Shown here: one piece after another, positions 34,801 to 47,241 of the stretch
Layout of the letters: each line of letters starts with the position of its first letter
Position numbering within the stretch: position 1 is the first letter of the stretch
Source of the DNA: Kitagawia praeruptora
Taxonomy: Eukaryota > Streptophyta > Magnoliopsida > Apiales > Apiaceae
DNA length: 64,000 nt
Reading direction: 5' to 3'
Assembly (NCBI GenBank): GCA_037693485.1
Contig: CM075344.1
Span: forward strand, 38,311,501 to 38,375,500
Position numbers and translations under genes: made by a program
The notes under the pieces: model-generated
The model's input: the letters and a program-made list of their open reading frames with translations, nothing else
Told to the model about the DNA's origin: nothing
Databases searched by the model: none

Positions 34801-35984
34801 GCAATCGGCTGAATGTTCCTCGCTGGAGGTGCCTCAATTGCCGGAATCATTGCGTTTGCTATAGCTGGTAGTTTCGCTGGGGGTACTCTGCAGTCCTTGA
34901 TCATATGCCCTGGCTTCCCACATCTGTGACACACAATCCCAACCTTGCATTCTCTAGAGAAATGCCCTTTCTGTCCACACTTAAAACAATTCCCAGTTAA
35001 CTTGTGACATATACCAGGATGTTTCTTACCACACGTCTTGCAATCTGGCAGTGATGGTCTATTAACTCCTGATTGGTTCACCCCTTGAGTTCGATTGCCT
35101 TGACCTCCATTCCCTCCATCTGGTCTCCTCATCCCCACATTCTTCCCAGCTTGGAACCCCTGTCTTTTATTAAGATAGTTTTGCGAACCACCCTGAATCT
35201 GCTTGTTATCAACCACTCCCAATTTTCGTTTCTTTCCCTCTTTCTCCTTCTGATACTGCTCACTTTCTTCTTCTGCAATCATAGCTTTCTGAACCACCGC
35301 AGCATAGGTGTTCAGTTCCAATATAGCCAACTTGGTTCGAATCCAGGACTTTAGTCCTTGCTGAAACCTCTTCGCTTTCTTCCTTTCTGTGTCCACATAG
35401 GAAGGGACAAACCTTGCTAGTTCTGTAAATCTTGCTTCATAATCAGCAACTGACATATTCCCCTGTTTCAATTCCAAAAACTTGACCTCCATCTTGTCGC
35501 TCATGAAGAGCGGAAAGTACTTCTCCAAAAACATCTCCTTAAACCTCTCCCATGTAACCACCTCGGTATTCTCCAGGGTTCTCACTGACTCCCACCAATG
35601 AGTGGCTTCATTCTTTAGAAAGTAGCTGGCATATTCTGTTTGTTTATCTTCCGGGACTTGCACCAAAGCGAAAGCCTTCTCTATCTCTTTCAACCAATTC
35701 TTAGCATCGACTGGGTCTGTTGACCCCTTGAATTCTGGTGGTTTTACTGCTTGAAAGGCCTTGAAGGTAACCACTGGAACTGTTGGTTCCTGCCATTGTT
35801 GATGTTGAGCTGCGAATTGTTGTTGTAGTTGATGTTGCTGCTGAGCTAGAGTAGCAGTCTGTTGAGTCAAAGTTTGCAATAGTTGAACCAACATAGGGTC
35901 CATCTGATTTCTAGTAGGTGAATTGGTTCGCTGTTCAGGATTGGTTTGTTGACCAGTAAGTTGGCGAGTTCTTCTTGGAGGCAT
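31890..35984 (-). pseudogene. Tekay-like gag-pol copy 2, open but integrase 3' end deleted
   Basis: It starts at the ATG at 35984 and is open to 31890, the longest of the three copies. RT FIDD is at 33696-33707, protease IDSGATK at about 34690-34710, CCHC knuckles at about 34900-35045. The integrase HHCC and catalytic residues are present. As in copies 1 and 3 the frame crosses the shared deletion junction (31969) into LTR sequence, giving about 25 unrelated C-terminal residues. About ten residues differ from copy 1 (for example QDLREK against QDLLEK), so the copies are about 99% identical in protein. It could encode a Gag, protease and RT, but its integrase lacks the C-terminal region. Confidence 0.87.
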
Positions 35985-36693
35985 TCTCAAAAACTGATAG
36001 GGAAAAGTAATTTGATCAATAACAATTCAAGTTATAATTGGCTTACAAAAGTTTATCAAGAGTATAGAATCAAAACAGTTGTTCAGGGTTGCTATACAAA
36101 GTTTGATGGCAAAATGTAATATAAAGATATGACCAGAGATAAAAATGGTGTGCACAATGTCGTGGAAATAATCATCGACTAAATCAAGGTATGTGAAACT
36201 GATAAGTGAATAAAGAAAATGATTATCTATAACTGATCAACATCTTTTATACCTAATTGGTACAAGCGTAAAATCGCTTCAATGGAAAGAAAATGAAATC
36301 CAATCATAATGAAAACTGTTATCCGCTAGTCAACAGTACAACAATCAAACTATATAAAAATGGCTAGTATCCAGCCACGCCCTTACTTCTAATCTGTGCC
36401 AATAATTGCTTTCGTATCTCGTTCATAGTACTTTCGCATTCTCTATAACGTTCATGACGTCTCTAAAGCCTTGCTCCCAATCAGATATTTGGATGCATCG
36501 AACTTCTACTCGCGTGATACGTCGAAAGACCCTATAATGTCGCAATACTCATCTTAATAACCTAAGGTGAACCCTATCTCAAATCGCTTTACTTAACATC
36601 TAATACGTACTCCTAACTATTGCAACTCGTTTCTTAATCTAGACTCTACTTCCTACTGTTTCAGGGACCTTAACCTGTGGCTCTGATACCAAC
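35985..36693 (-). other. Leader of Tekay-like copy 2 with tRNA-iMet primer site
   Basis: Untranslated leader with the iMet primer site at 36678-36691. It matches 15956-16664 apart from scattered substitutions; no ORF is visible. Confidence 0.82.
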
Positions 36694-39015
36694 TGTGATG
36701 CCTCGCAGATCCGGGATACAGATCCGGGCTCACAACTCACTTAAACAATACAAACCTATAAATGCGGAACAATAATAATACAATCCCTCATCCAAGATAC
36801 GAGCACAGGCTAAAGTATGAAACAAACACTGCTAATTACTATTACAAACCTCAAATATAATTTAATACAATCTGATAGATCTTAAATGTCTAGTCTATCC
36901 AATCCACTTATTACAACAATACACGAAATTAAACCATCTGCACTCTCAATCATCAAACATCACTCCCCTGGCTACCGAGCCACTAGGTCTAAACATCCTC
37001 GATCTTAACTGGAAAAGAAACATTACATTGCAAGGTGAGCCAGAAAGCTCAACAAGAATATCCTTCAATGTATAAATAAATAATAAACTTTTAATCGTTC
37101 CAAGTATTAACTACAAGCCATACTGGAATATCTGAAAGGTGAATCAAGTTCAGTGATATGAACAGATAAATTCGGATAAGTTCCGACGATCAATAATGCC
37201 ATAAGAAAGTGGCTCAACATCAACTAGAGTCAAATACTCAGAATGTTAGAACTGGTCCATCTCATAATTTTTAAAAACAAAGTTAGGCATGCTGATCAGT
37301 CACGCTCTAACCCGGACAGTGCACAAAGCAAAGTCCTCATCGGATCCAAGGCACTGAAAGGCCTTACACATCGACCAATATATGGTCAGACCAATTAAGG
37401 TCAAGTTTTATATAAATCCACCAATTCTAACCTTACGTTCAGGTGTCGATACAATTGACAACCTTTAAATCATAATTAGGTGTCGGAAGATTGACAACCT
37501 TGATCACAACAATCACTGGAAGTTCACGTTCCAGGAAAAACAACTCAAAGTGAATGTACGATAACAAATGGTACAACATCTAGTATCGATGAGTTCGATA
37601 CAACAATGGGGTGATAATGAAGAATCAACAATAGTAACAATAAGTGTTGTCTAGATCGATACAAGAAATGGGTAAATCGAATGCAACGATATTATAGGCG
37701 TCGACGAATTCGAACGCCACCATCTGGGTAATAATAATTAATCAAGAGTAATAAGGCATCGACTAGAGCGAATGCCTAAAAAGGTTGAAATGAATCGTCA
37801 ATGATAATTTAAATGAATCTCGTCAAAGTTGATAAGAATAATTCAATGGATTCATGCTGTGAATAATTTAAGAATGATTTCTTGAACAATAATTTAAAGG
37901 GATACATGGCATAGCATTTGTATATTTAATAGGATAACAAGTGGTAGAAAAATACTTGCCTGATAATAAGGTCAAGTCCGTCTAAATATTCTCGTAACCT
38001 TCTGCTTTAGCTTTTCCTTTGCTCCTCTGACTCGACTCTATAATAAACGTCTCGAATCAAATACTAATACATCTCACTATTCATTCCACGTATTTCATGT
38101 AATTCACATAATTTACATAATTCATTTAGCACGTAACATTTATATTGCCCTAGCGGACACATTCAAATCACGTAATCAATTAATGGAACTCTACAATTAT
38201 TTTTAACACAAGTCCAAACCTCGTCATAAATTAAATCTCGCTTCGAAATATTTTTAAAACAATTTTCATAATTTTTGGGATTTTTCTAATATTTTTAAAG
38301 CATTTAAAACTCAAAACGGGATAATTTGGAATTAAATAACCTCAATTATATTAATTAAATTAAACAATAATTAATGAATAAAATTATTCGATAAATGATC
38401 TCATTTATCGAATAATTAAATCAATTTAAATTATTATTCGAAATGATTTAATATAATTAAAGTATTAAATTCTACATTTAAATAATTAAGGAAATGATTC
38501 CAAAAATCTTAAAATAAATAATAATTTTGGATAAATCCGATTTTTGTTTTAAAATAATACAGAAAATATTTTTCTGAAAATTTAGAAACTGATTTTGTAT
38601 TTTTCTGATTTTTATTGAATTAAATATGAATTTTCGAAAATTAAAACAATTTAAAATAAAAATCAGAAATAATCAGCACTATTCATCGTCTTCTTCTTCA
38701 AGCTCCACCACCGGCGGCAATGGCAGCTCCGGCCGGCGGCGCAACTCCGGCGACACTCTAAATCTAGTCAAACATGACCCAAACTCAACACAAGCTTTGT
38801 CTTTGAACGATCTACAACTTCGCCAACCCGGAATTTCTAAACAATTACTCGAACTAAAATTCCGTTCAAAAAGTCAACATTTTCCGATGAACACCAAGAA
38901 CACTCAAGAACAATTTCGAAATAATCAAACCACGTCTAAACATGTTTAACGAACTCAAAACCTAACATATGATATACCAAACTGACCAGGAGAAAATTAT
39001 CTACAACATGGAATC
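36694..39015 (-). repeat. LTR3 of Tekay-like array (uninterrupted, truncated)
   Basis: Plus-strand start TGTGATGCCTCGCAG (one substitution from LTR1, 2 and 4) and end at the CATGGAATC junction. It defines the pre-insertion sequence of the copia target (GTGAATCAAGTTC) and so confirms the ATCAA duplication. Confidence 0.87.
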
Positions 39016-42000
39016 GACACCGTCGTCCGTATAAAGCTTCATATGGTGGCATTCAAATGCTGGCGTGATAGCTGTTGTTATAAGAGAACTCCACCAAAGG
39101 CAGATGGTCATCCCAACTACCCTGAAGGTCCATCGCACACACTCTCAACATGTCTTCAATCGTTTGAATCGTACGCTCGCTTTGTCCATCAGTTTGCGGA
39201 TGATATGCAGTGCTCATGTTCAGTTTAGTTCCCAGAGCTTCTTGAAATTGTCGCCAAAATCTGGAATTAAATCTCGGGTCTCTATCAGACACAATCGAAA
39301 CAGGGACTCCATGTCGCATCACTATCTCTTTCAAGTACAGGTGAACTAACTTGTCCATCGTATATCTTTCGTTGATCGGTAGAAAATGTGCCGACTTCGT
39401 TAATCTATCAATGATAACCCAAATGGCATCGTGATTAGCTTTCGTCTTGGGTAATCCAACCACAAAATCCATGGCAATCTGCTCCCATCTCCATTCAGGA
39501 ATCTCTAGGGGCTGTAACAATCCACTCGGCCTCTGATGCTCTGCTTTAACCTTCTGGCAAGTGTAACACTTACTAACCCATTCTGCAATCTCTCTTTTCA
39601 TGTCTGGCCACCAAAAATTTTCTTTTAGATCTCGGTACATCTTCGTACTCCCGGGGTGAATTGAGAACTTTGAATTATGAGCTTCTTGTAAAATTTCATT
39701 CTTCAGTTCTGCCACATTAGGAATCCAAATTCTAGAAGAAAATCTTAAGACTCCTTCCTCGTCCTTTTGGCTGCTTAACTCTTCTCCCGACAATTCATTC
39801 ACATCATGGTTCATTATTTCTTCTTGGCACTTTCTGATCCTCTCCAACAGTTCTGGTTGAAATGTCATTGCGTAATTCAAATCAGTTGCACAAACTGGGG
39901 CACGAATCTCTATTTCCAATTTCTCAAATTCCCTGAATAACTCTTGGTTCATAGTAAACATGTTCAATTTTTCCTTCCTACTCAAGGCATCTGCTACCAC
40001 ATTGGCTTTCCCCGGATGATAATTGATGGTACAATCATAGTCTTTAATCAGTTCCAACCATCTCCTTTGTCTCATGTTAAGTTCCTTCTGGGTGAAAATA
40101 TACTTCAAACTCTTGTGGTCAGTATAAATCTCACACTTCTCTCCATATAGATAGTGTCTCCAAATCTTGAGTACAAAAACAATGGCTGCTAGTTCCAAAT
40201 CATGGGTAGGATATTTCTGTTCATGTATCTTCAACTGCCTGGAAGCATAGGCTATCACCTTGTCATGCTGCATCAATACACATCCCAGTCCTTTATGGGA
40301 CGCATCACTATATATCACAAAGTCTCCTTGTTCATCTGGCAATGTCAACACTGGAGCCGTCACCAATCTCTTTTTCAGTTCTTGGAAGCTTTCCTCACAC
40401 TTGTCATTCCAAATAAACTTTTCACTTTTCCTTGTCAACTTGGTTAGTGGAGTGGCTATCTTCGCAAAGTCTTGGACGAATCTTCGATAATAACCTGCCA
40501 ATCCCATAAAACTCCTGACCTCTGTCGGTGTCTTTGGTCTCTCCCAATTCAGTACAGCCTCAATCTTAGCCGGGTCTACCTTAATCCCTTCACTGCTTAC
40601 CACATGCCCTAAGAATTGAACTTCTCTTAGCCAGAATTCACATTTCGAAAACTTAGCAAACAACCTTTCCTTTCTCAAGATCCTCAACGTTATCCTCAAA
40701 TTTTCCCTATGTTCCTCTTCTGTCTTGGAATATACCAAAATATCATCAATGAATACAATTATAAATTTATCCAAGTATCTCTTAAATACCCTGTTCATCA
40801 AGTCCATAAAAGCAGCTGGTGCATTTGTCAGTCCAAAAGCCATTACCAAAAATTCATAATGTCCATACCTACTTCGGAATGCCGTCTTAGGTACATCTTC
40901 AGGTTTGATCTTTAGCTGATGGTAACCCGATCTTAAATCAATCTTCGAAAAGTGGACAGCTCCTTTCAATTGGTCAAACAAATCATCTATCCTTGGCAAT
41001 GGATACTTATTCTTAATAGTCAATTTATTCAACTCTCGGTAGTCAATACACAACCTCATGCTACCATCCTTCTTTTTAACAAATAGTACTGGGGCTCCCC
41101 ACGGGGATACGCTGGGTCTGATAATTCCTTTTTCCAGTAGATCTTGCAACTGGACTGCCAACTCTTTCATCTCTATCGGAGCCATTCTGTATGGAGCCTT
41201 CGATACTGGTTCAGTTCCTGGGGCTAGGTCAATCGCAAATTCTATTTCCCGATCTGGAGGTAAACCTGGAAGCTCATCGGGAAAAACATCTGGAAACTCA
41301 TTCACTACTGGAATCTCTTCCAACTTAGGCATCTCTGTTTTTGTGTCTCGCACGTAGGCTAAATAGCCTTCACATCCTTGTCTAAGTAATCTCTTAGTCT
41401 GCACAATAGTCAAGAACTTCCTAGTTTGTTTCTGACCGCAGAAAACAACCTCTATATTATCAGGGGATCGTAACGTCAATTTCTTACCTCTACAATCTAT
41501 CTGGGCACTATGCTCTGTCAACCAATCCATCCCTAGGATTACATCAAATTCTCCTAGTTGGAAGGGTATTAAGTTGGCATAAAAACAGTGCCCTAAAACT
41601 ACAACATCACAACGAGGACACACCTGATCGACGGGTATGCGCTCCGAATTAGCTATCTCTATAACTAACACCTCGTCTAACAATCTCATCTCACAATTCA
41701 ATTTATTGACAAAATCTAAAGAAATAAAAGACTTCGTAGCTCCAGAATCAATTAACACCTTGGCATTGACGGAATTTACAAGAAGCGTACCTGCCAAAAC
41801 ATCGGACTCTTGCACAGCCTCGTTCATAGACATGTTGAAGGTTCGGGCAATCGGCTGAATGTTCCTCGCTGGAGGTGCCTCAATTGCCGGAATCATTGCG
41901 TTTGCTATAGCTGGTAGTTTCGCTGGGGGTACTCTGCAGTCCTTGATCATATGCCCTGGCTTCCCACATCTGTGACACACAATCCCAACCTTGCATTCTC

Positions 42001-43030
42001 TAGAGAAATGCCCTTTCTGTCCACACTTAAAACAATTCCCAGTTAACTTGTGACATATACCAGGATGTTTCTTACCACACGTCTTGCAATCTGGCAGTGA
42101 TGGTCTATTAACTCCTGATTGGTTCACCCCTTGAGTTCGGTTGCCTTGACCTCAATTCCCTCCATCTGGTCTCCTCATCCCCACATTCTTCCCAGCTTGG
42201 AACCCCTGTCTTTTATTAAGATAGTTTTGCGAACCACCCTGAATCTGCTTGTTATCAACCACTCCCAATTTTCGTTTCTTTCCCTCTTTCTCCTTCTGAT
42301 ACTGCTCACTTTCTTCTTCTGCAATCATAGCTTTCTGAACCACCGCAGCATAGGTGTTCAGTTCCAATATAGCCAACTTGGTTCGAATCCGGGACTTTAG
42401 TCCTTGCTGAAACCTCTTCGCTTTCTTCCTTTCTGTGTCCACATAGGAAGGGACAAACCTTGCTAGTTCTGTAAATCTTGCTTCATAATCAGCAACTGAC
42501 ATATTCCCCTGTTTCAATTCCAAAAACTTGACCTCCATCTTATCGCTCATGAAGAGCGGAAAGTACTTCTCCAAAAACATCTCCTTAAACCTCTCCCATG
42601 TAACCACCTCGGTATTCTCCAGGGCTCTCACTGACTCCCACCAATGAGTGGCTTCATTCTTTATAAAGTAGCTGGCATATTCTGTTTGTTTATCTTCCGG
42701 GACTTGCACCAAAGCGAAAGCCTTCTCTATCTCTTTCAACCAATTCTTAGCATCGACTGGGTCTGTTGACCCCTTGAATTCTGGTGGTTTTACTGCTTGA
42801 AAGGGCTTGAAGGTAACCACTGGAACTGTTGGTTCCTGCCGTTGTTGATGTTGAGCTGCGAATTGTTGTTGTAGTTGATGTTGCTGCTGAGCTAGAGTAG
42901 CAGTCTGTTGAGTCAAAGTTTGCAATAGTTGAACCAACATAGGGTCCATCTGATTTCTAGTAGGTGAATTGGTTCGCTGTTCAGGATTGGTTTGTTGACC
43001 AGTAAGTTGGCGAGTTCTTCTTGGAGGCAT
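38936..43030 (-). pseudogene. Tekay-like gag-pol copy 3 with two stop codons and the shared deletion
   Basis: It starts at the ATG at 43030. TGA at 42152-42154 falls between capsid and the CCHC knuckles, and TGA at 39053-39055 in the integrase, 37 bp before the deletion junction at 39015. The frame between them is open and has all protease, RT, RNase H and integrase core motifs. Both stops are absent from copies 1 and 2, so they arose after the array formed. The copy is non-functional for Pol unless the first stop is read through. Confidence 0.88.
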
Positions 43031-43739
43031 TCTCAAAAACTGATAGGGAAAAGTAATTTGATCAATAACAATTCAAGTTATAATTGGCTTACAAAAGTTT
43101 ATCAAGAGTATAGAATCAAAACAGTTGTTCAGGGTTGCTATACAAAGTTTGATGGCAAAATGTAATATAAAGATATGACCAGAGATAAAAATGGTGTGCA
43201 CAATGTCGTGGAAATAATCATCGACTAAATCAAGGTATGTGAAACTGATAAGTGAATAAAGAAAATGATTATCTATAACTGATCAACATCTTTTATACCT
43301 AATTGGTACAAGCGTAAAATCGCTTCAATGGAAAGAAAATGAAATCCAATCATAATGAAAACTGTTATCCGCTAGTCAACAGTACAACAATCAAACTATA
43401 TAAAAATGGCTAGTATCCAGCCACGCCCTTACTTCTAATCTGTGCCAATAATTGCTTTCGGATCTCGTTCATAGTACTTTCGCATTCTCTATAACGTTCA
43501 TGACGTCTCTAAAGCCTTGCTCCCAATCAGATATTTGGATGCATCGAACTTCTACTCGCGTGATACGTCGAAAGACCCTATAATGTCGCAATACTCATCT
43601 TAATAACCTAAGGTGAACCCTATCTCAAATCGCTTTACTTAACATCTAATACGTACTCCTAACTATTGCAACTCGTTTCTTAATCTAGACTCTACTTCCT
43701 ACTGTTTCAGGGACCTTAACCTGTGGCTCTGATACCAAC
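43031..43739 (-). other. Leader of Tekay-like copy 3 with tRNA-iMet primer site
   Basis: Untranslated leader next to the complete LTR4, with the iMet primer site at 43724-43737. Nothing else recognisable. Confidence 0.82.
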
Positions 43740-46700
43740 TGTGACGCCTCGCAGATCCGGGATACAGATCCGGGCTCACAACTCACTTAAACAATACAAA
43801 CCTATAAATGCGGAACAATAATAATACAATCCCTCATCCAAGATACGAGCACAGGCTAAAGTATGAAACAAACACTGCTAATTACTATTACAAACCTCAA
43901 ATATAATTTAATACAATCTGATAGATCTTAAATGTCTAGTCTATCCAATCCACTTATTACAACAATACACGAAATTAAACCATCTGCACTCTCAATCATC
44001 AAACATCACTCCCCTGGCTACCGAGCCACTAGGTCTAAACATCCTCGATCTTAACTGGAAAAGAAACATTACATTGCAAGGTGAGCCAGAAAGCTCAACA
44101 AGAATATCCTTCAATGTATAAATAAATAATAAACTTTTAATCGTTCCAAGTATTAACTACAAGCCATACTGGAATATCTGAAAGGTGAATCAAGTTCAGT
44201 GATATGAACAGATAAATTCGGATAAGTTCCGACGATCAATAATGCCATAAGAAAGTGGCTCAACATCAACTAGAGTCAAATACTCAGAATGTTAGAACTG
44301 GTCCATCTCATAATTTTTAAAAACAAAGTTAGGCATGCTGATCAGTCACGCTCTAACCCGGACAGTGCACAAAGCAAAGTCCTCATCGGATCCAAGGCAC
44401 TGAAAGGCCTTACACATCGACCAATATATGGTCAGACCAATTAAGGTCAAGTTTTATATAAATCCACCAATTCTAACCTTACGTTCAGGTGTCGATACAA
44501 TTGACAACCTTTAAATCATAATTAGGTGTCGGAAGATTGACAACCTTGATCACAACAATCACTGGAAGTTCACGTTCCAGGAAAAACAACTCAAAGTGAA
44601 TGTACGATAACAAATGGTACAACATCTAGTATCGATGAGTTCGATACAACAATGGGGTGATAATGAAGAATCAACAATAGTAACAATAAGTGTTGTCTAG
44701 ATCGATACAAGAAATGGGTAAATCGAATGCAACGATATTATAGGCGTCGACGAATTCGAACGCCACCATCTGGGTAATAATAATTAATCAAGAGTAATAA
44801 GGCATCGACTAGAGCGAATGCCTAAAAAGGTTGAAATGAATCGTCAATGATAATTTAAATGAATCTCGTCAAAGTTGATAAGAATAATTCAATGGATTCA
44901 TGCTGTGAATAATTTAAGAATGATTTCTTGAACAATAATTTAAAGGGATACATGGCATAGCATTTGTATATTTAATAGGATAACAAGTGGTAGAAAAATA
45001 CTTGCCTGATAATAAGGTCAAGTCCGTCTAAATATTCTCGTAACCTTCTGCTTTAGCTTTTCCTTTGCTCCTCTGACTCGACTCTATAATAAACGTCTCG
45101 AATCAAATACTAATACATCTCACTATTCATTCCACGTATTTCATGTAATTCACATAATTTACATAATTCATTTAGCACGTAACATTTATATTGCCCTAGC
45201 GGACACATTCAAATCACGTAATCAATTAATTGAACTCTACAATTATTTTTAACACAAGTCCAAACCTCGTCATAAATTAAATCTCGCTTCGAAATATTTT
45301 TAAAACAATTTTCATAATTTTTGGGATTTTTCTAATATTTTTAAAGCATTTAAAACTCAAAACGGGATAATTTGGAATTAAATAACCTCAATTATATTAA
45401 TTAAATTAAACAATAATTAATGAATAAAATTATTCGATAAATGATCTCATTTATCGAATAATTAAATCAATTTAAATTATTATTCGAAATGATTTAATAT
45501 AATTAAAGTATTAAATTCTACATTTAAATAATTAAGGAAATGATTCCAAAAATCTTAAAATAAATAATAATTTTGGATAAATCCGATTTTTGTTTTAAAA
45601 TAATACAGAAAATATTTTTCTGAAAATTTAGAAACTGATTTTGTATTTTTCTGATTTTTATTGAATTAAATATGAATTTTCGAAAATTAAAACAATTTAA
45701 AATAAAAATCAGAAATAATCAGCACTATTCATCGTCTTCTTCTTCAAGCTCCACCACCGGCGGCAATGGCAGCTCCGGCCGGCGGCGCAACTCCGGCGAC
45801 ACTCTAAATCTAGTCAAACATGACCCAAACTCAACACAAGCTTTGTCTTTGAACGATCTACAACTTCGCCAACCCAGAATTTCCAAACAATTACTCGAAC
45901 TAAAATTCCGTTCAAAAAGTCAACATTTTCCGATGAACACCAAGAACACTCAAGAACAATTTCGAAATAATCAAACCACGTCTAAACATGTTTAACGAAC
46001 TCAAAACCTAACATATGATATACCAAACTGACCAGGAGAAAATTATCTACAACATGGAATCATCAAATCACATAAACAATCAAGTTTACGAAAAATCATA
46101 ATTTTGAATCTTTAAATTCGAATTTTGTAAAAATCATATAAAATCAAATAATGATCCCCCACGAATTCTGGGCACATATTTAGAAACTAGATGATGTGAG
46201 CTTCGATTCGACTGTAAGATCGTCGAAATCGGACTCCGATAACACCTCCAATTGTTGGTTTGATTCTCAAGAACACGAAGAACACAACAATCAAACCTCG
46301 ATTGCTACTTGATATAGAACTCAAAAATCAACATATGATATACCAAACTGACCAGGAGAAAATTATCTACAACATGGAATCATCAAATCACATAAACAAT
46401 CAAGTTTACGAAAAATCATAATTTTGAATCTTTAAATTCGAATTTTGTAAAAATCATATAAAATCAAATATTGATCCCCCATGAATTCTGGGTACATATT
46501 TAGAAACTAGATTTTCATACCTTTAATTTGAGCCCAAGAACGTTGAATTTCGATTCCGGGAAAGCCTCCAATTTGAAGATTGAATTGATGAATGTTTATG
46601 TTGAATTATTTTTGGAGAGCATTTCTTAATTTTTAAGATAAAAATGATATGATTGATCAGATGGTGTGCTGAGACAAATCTGGAAAAGCTGGAGGAAATA

Positions 46701-47236
46701 ATGAAAAAGCAAACTTTAGCTTTTTGGAATAGTGATTCTTGTCTGGCGTGCTGTCTGCTCCGTTAATTGTCGAATAACAGCCTTTCTGTACGTCGAACGA
46801 ATGACGAGTTTTGCTCCAAACGAAACGATTCGAATTCGAGCGATTTCAAAACTCTGGAAATAAATTATAATTTAAATAACAAGTCATTTAAAACTTGTTC
46901 GAACGAATTTGAAGTTACGGAGTTCTAAAAACGCAGAAAATAGGGTTTCGGGTCTGCGGCCCACCGAAAAACGTTTTCACCACTGTACTTTTCGAAAAAG
47001 CGAAACGATCATTTTAAAACAACACATAATACATCTAAAGCATATAAAAGACTTCTTTTAACCAGTTAACACGTATATCCACTTATCAATAAATTTAAGT
47101 AATATAACAGCTCAAAATACGAGAACGTTTAATTCTTCTCGTAAATCCACTTAACGGCAAATATAAAAATATCAACTCGTCTTATAAATCCACGATTAAA
47201 CATATATTACCAGAAATAAAAATACAGGTTCTTACA
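43740..47236 (-). repeat. LTR4, the only complete LTR of the Tekay-like array (3497 bp)
   Basis: Plus-strand ends are TGTGACGCC and CAGGTTCTTACA; in sense orientation TGTAAGAACCTG to GGCGTCACA. It is followed by the ATCTA duplication. The first ~2320 bp equal LTR1-3; the remainder (about 46062-47236) exists only here. It contains a direct duplication with a 320 bp period and the GC-rich patch at about 45750-45810. As the outer 5' LTR it should carry the promoter for the array; I could not place a TATA box with confidence. Confidence 0.87.
46011..46512 (-). repeat. Direct duplication inside LTR4 (about 182 bp units, 320 bp period)
   Basis: 46011-46192 and 46331-46512 are nearly identical (starting ACATATGATATACC, ending AGAAACTAGAT). 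The DNA between and before them is weakly similar, suggesting an older 320 bp tandem unit. The CATGGAATC at the deletion junction of LTR1-3 is part of this unit. Confidence 0.85.
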
Positions 47237-47241
47237 ATCTA

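Larger units (their letters stand above)
9622..47236 (-). mobile_element. Tekay/Del-like Ty3/gypsy tandem array: 4 LTRs, 3 internal regions
   Basis: Minus-strand array: LTR1 9622-11943, internal copy 1, LTR2 16665-31969 (holding the copia element), copy 2, LTR3 36694-39015, copy 3, LTR4 43740-47236. LTR starts are spaced 7043, 7046 (after subtracting the copia insertion plus its duplication) and 7046 bp; the 3 bp difference equals a one-codon deletion in copy 1. LTR1-3 are truncated at the same base and joined to the same point in integrase; only LTR4, the outer 5' LTR, is complete. RT and integrase sequence, the two CCHC knuckles, the iMet primer site and the long LTRs fit the Tekay/Del chromoviruses (family knowledge). 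Unequal recombination between LTRs of one inserted element explains the array. Confidence 0.88.
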
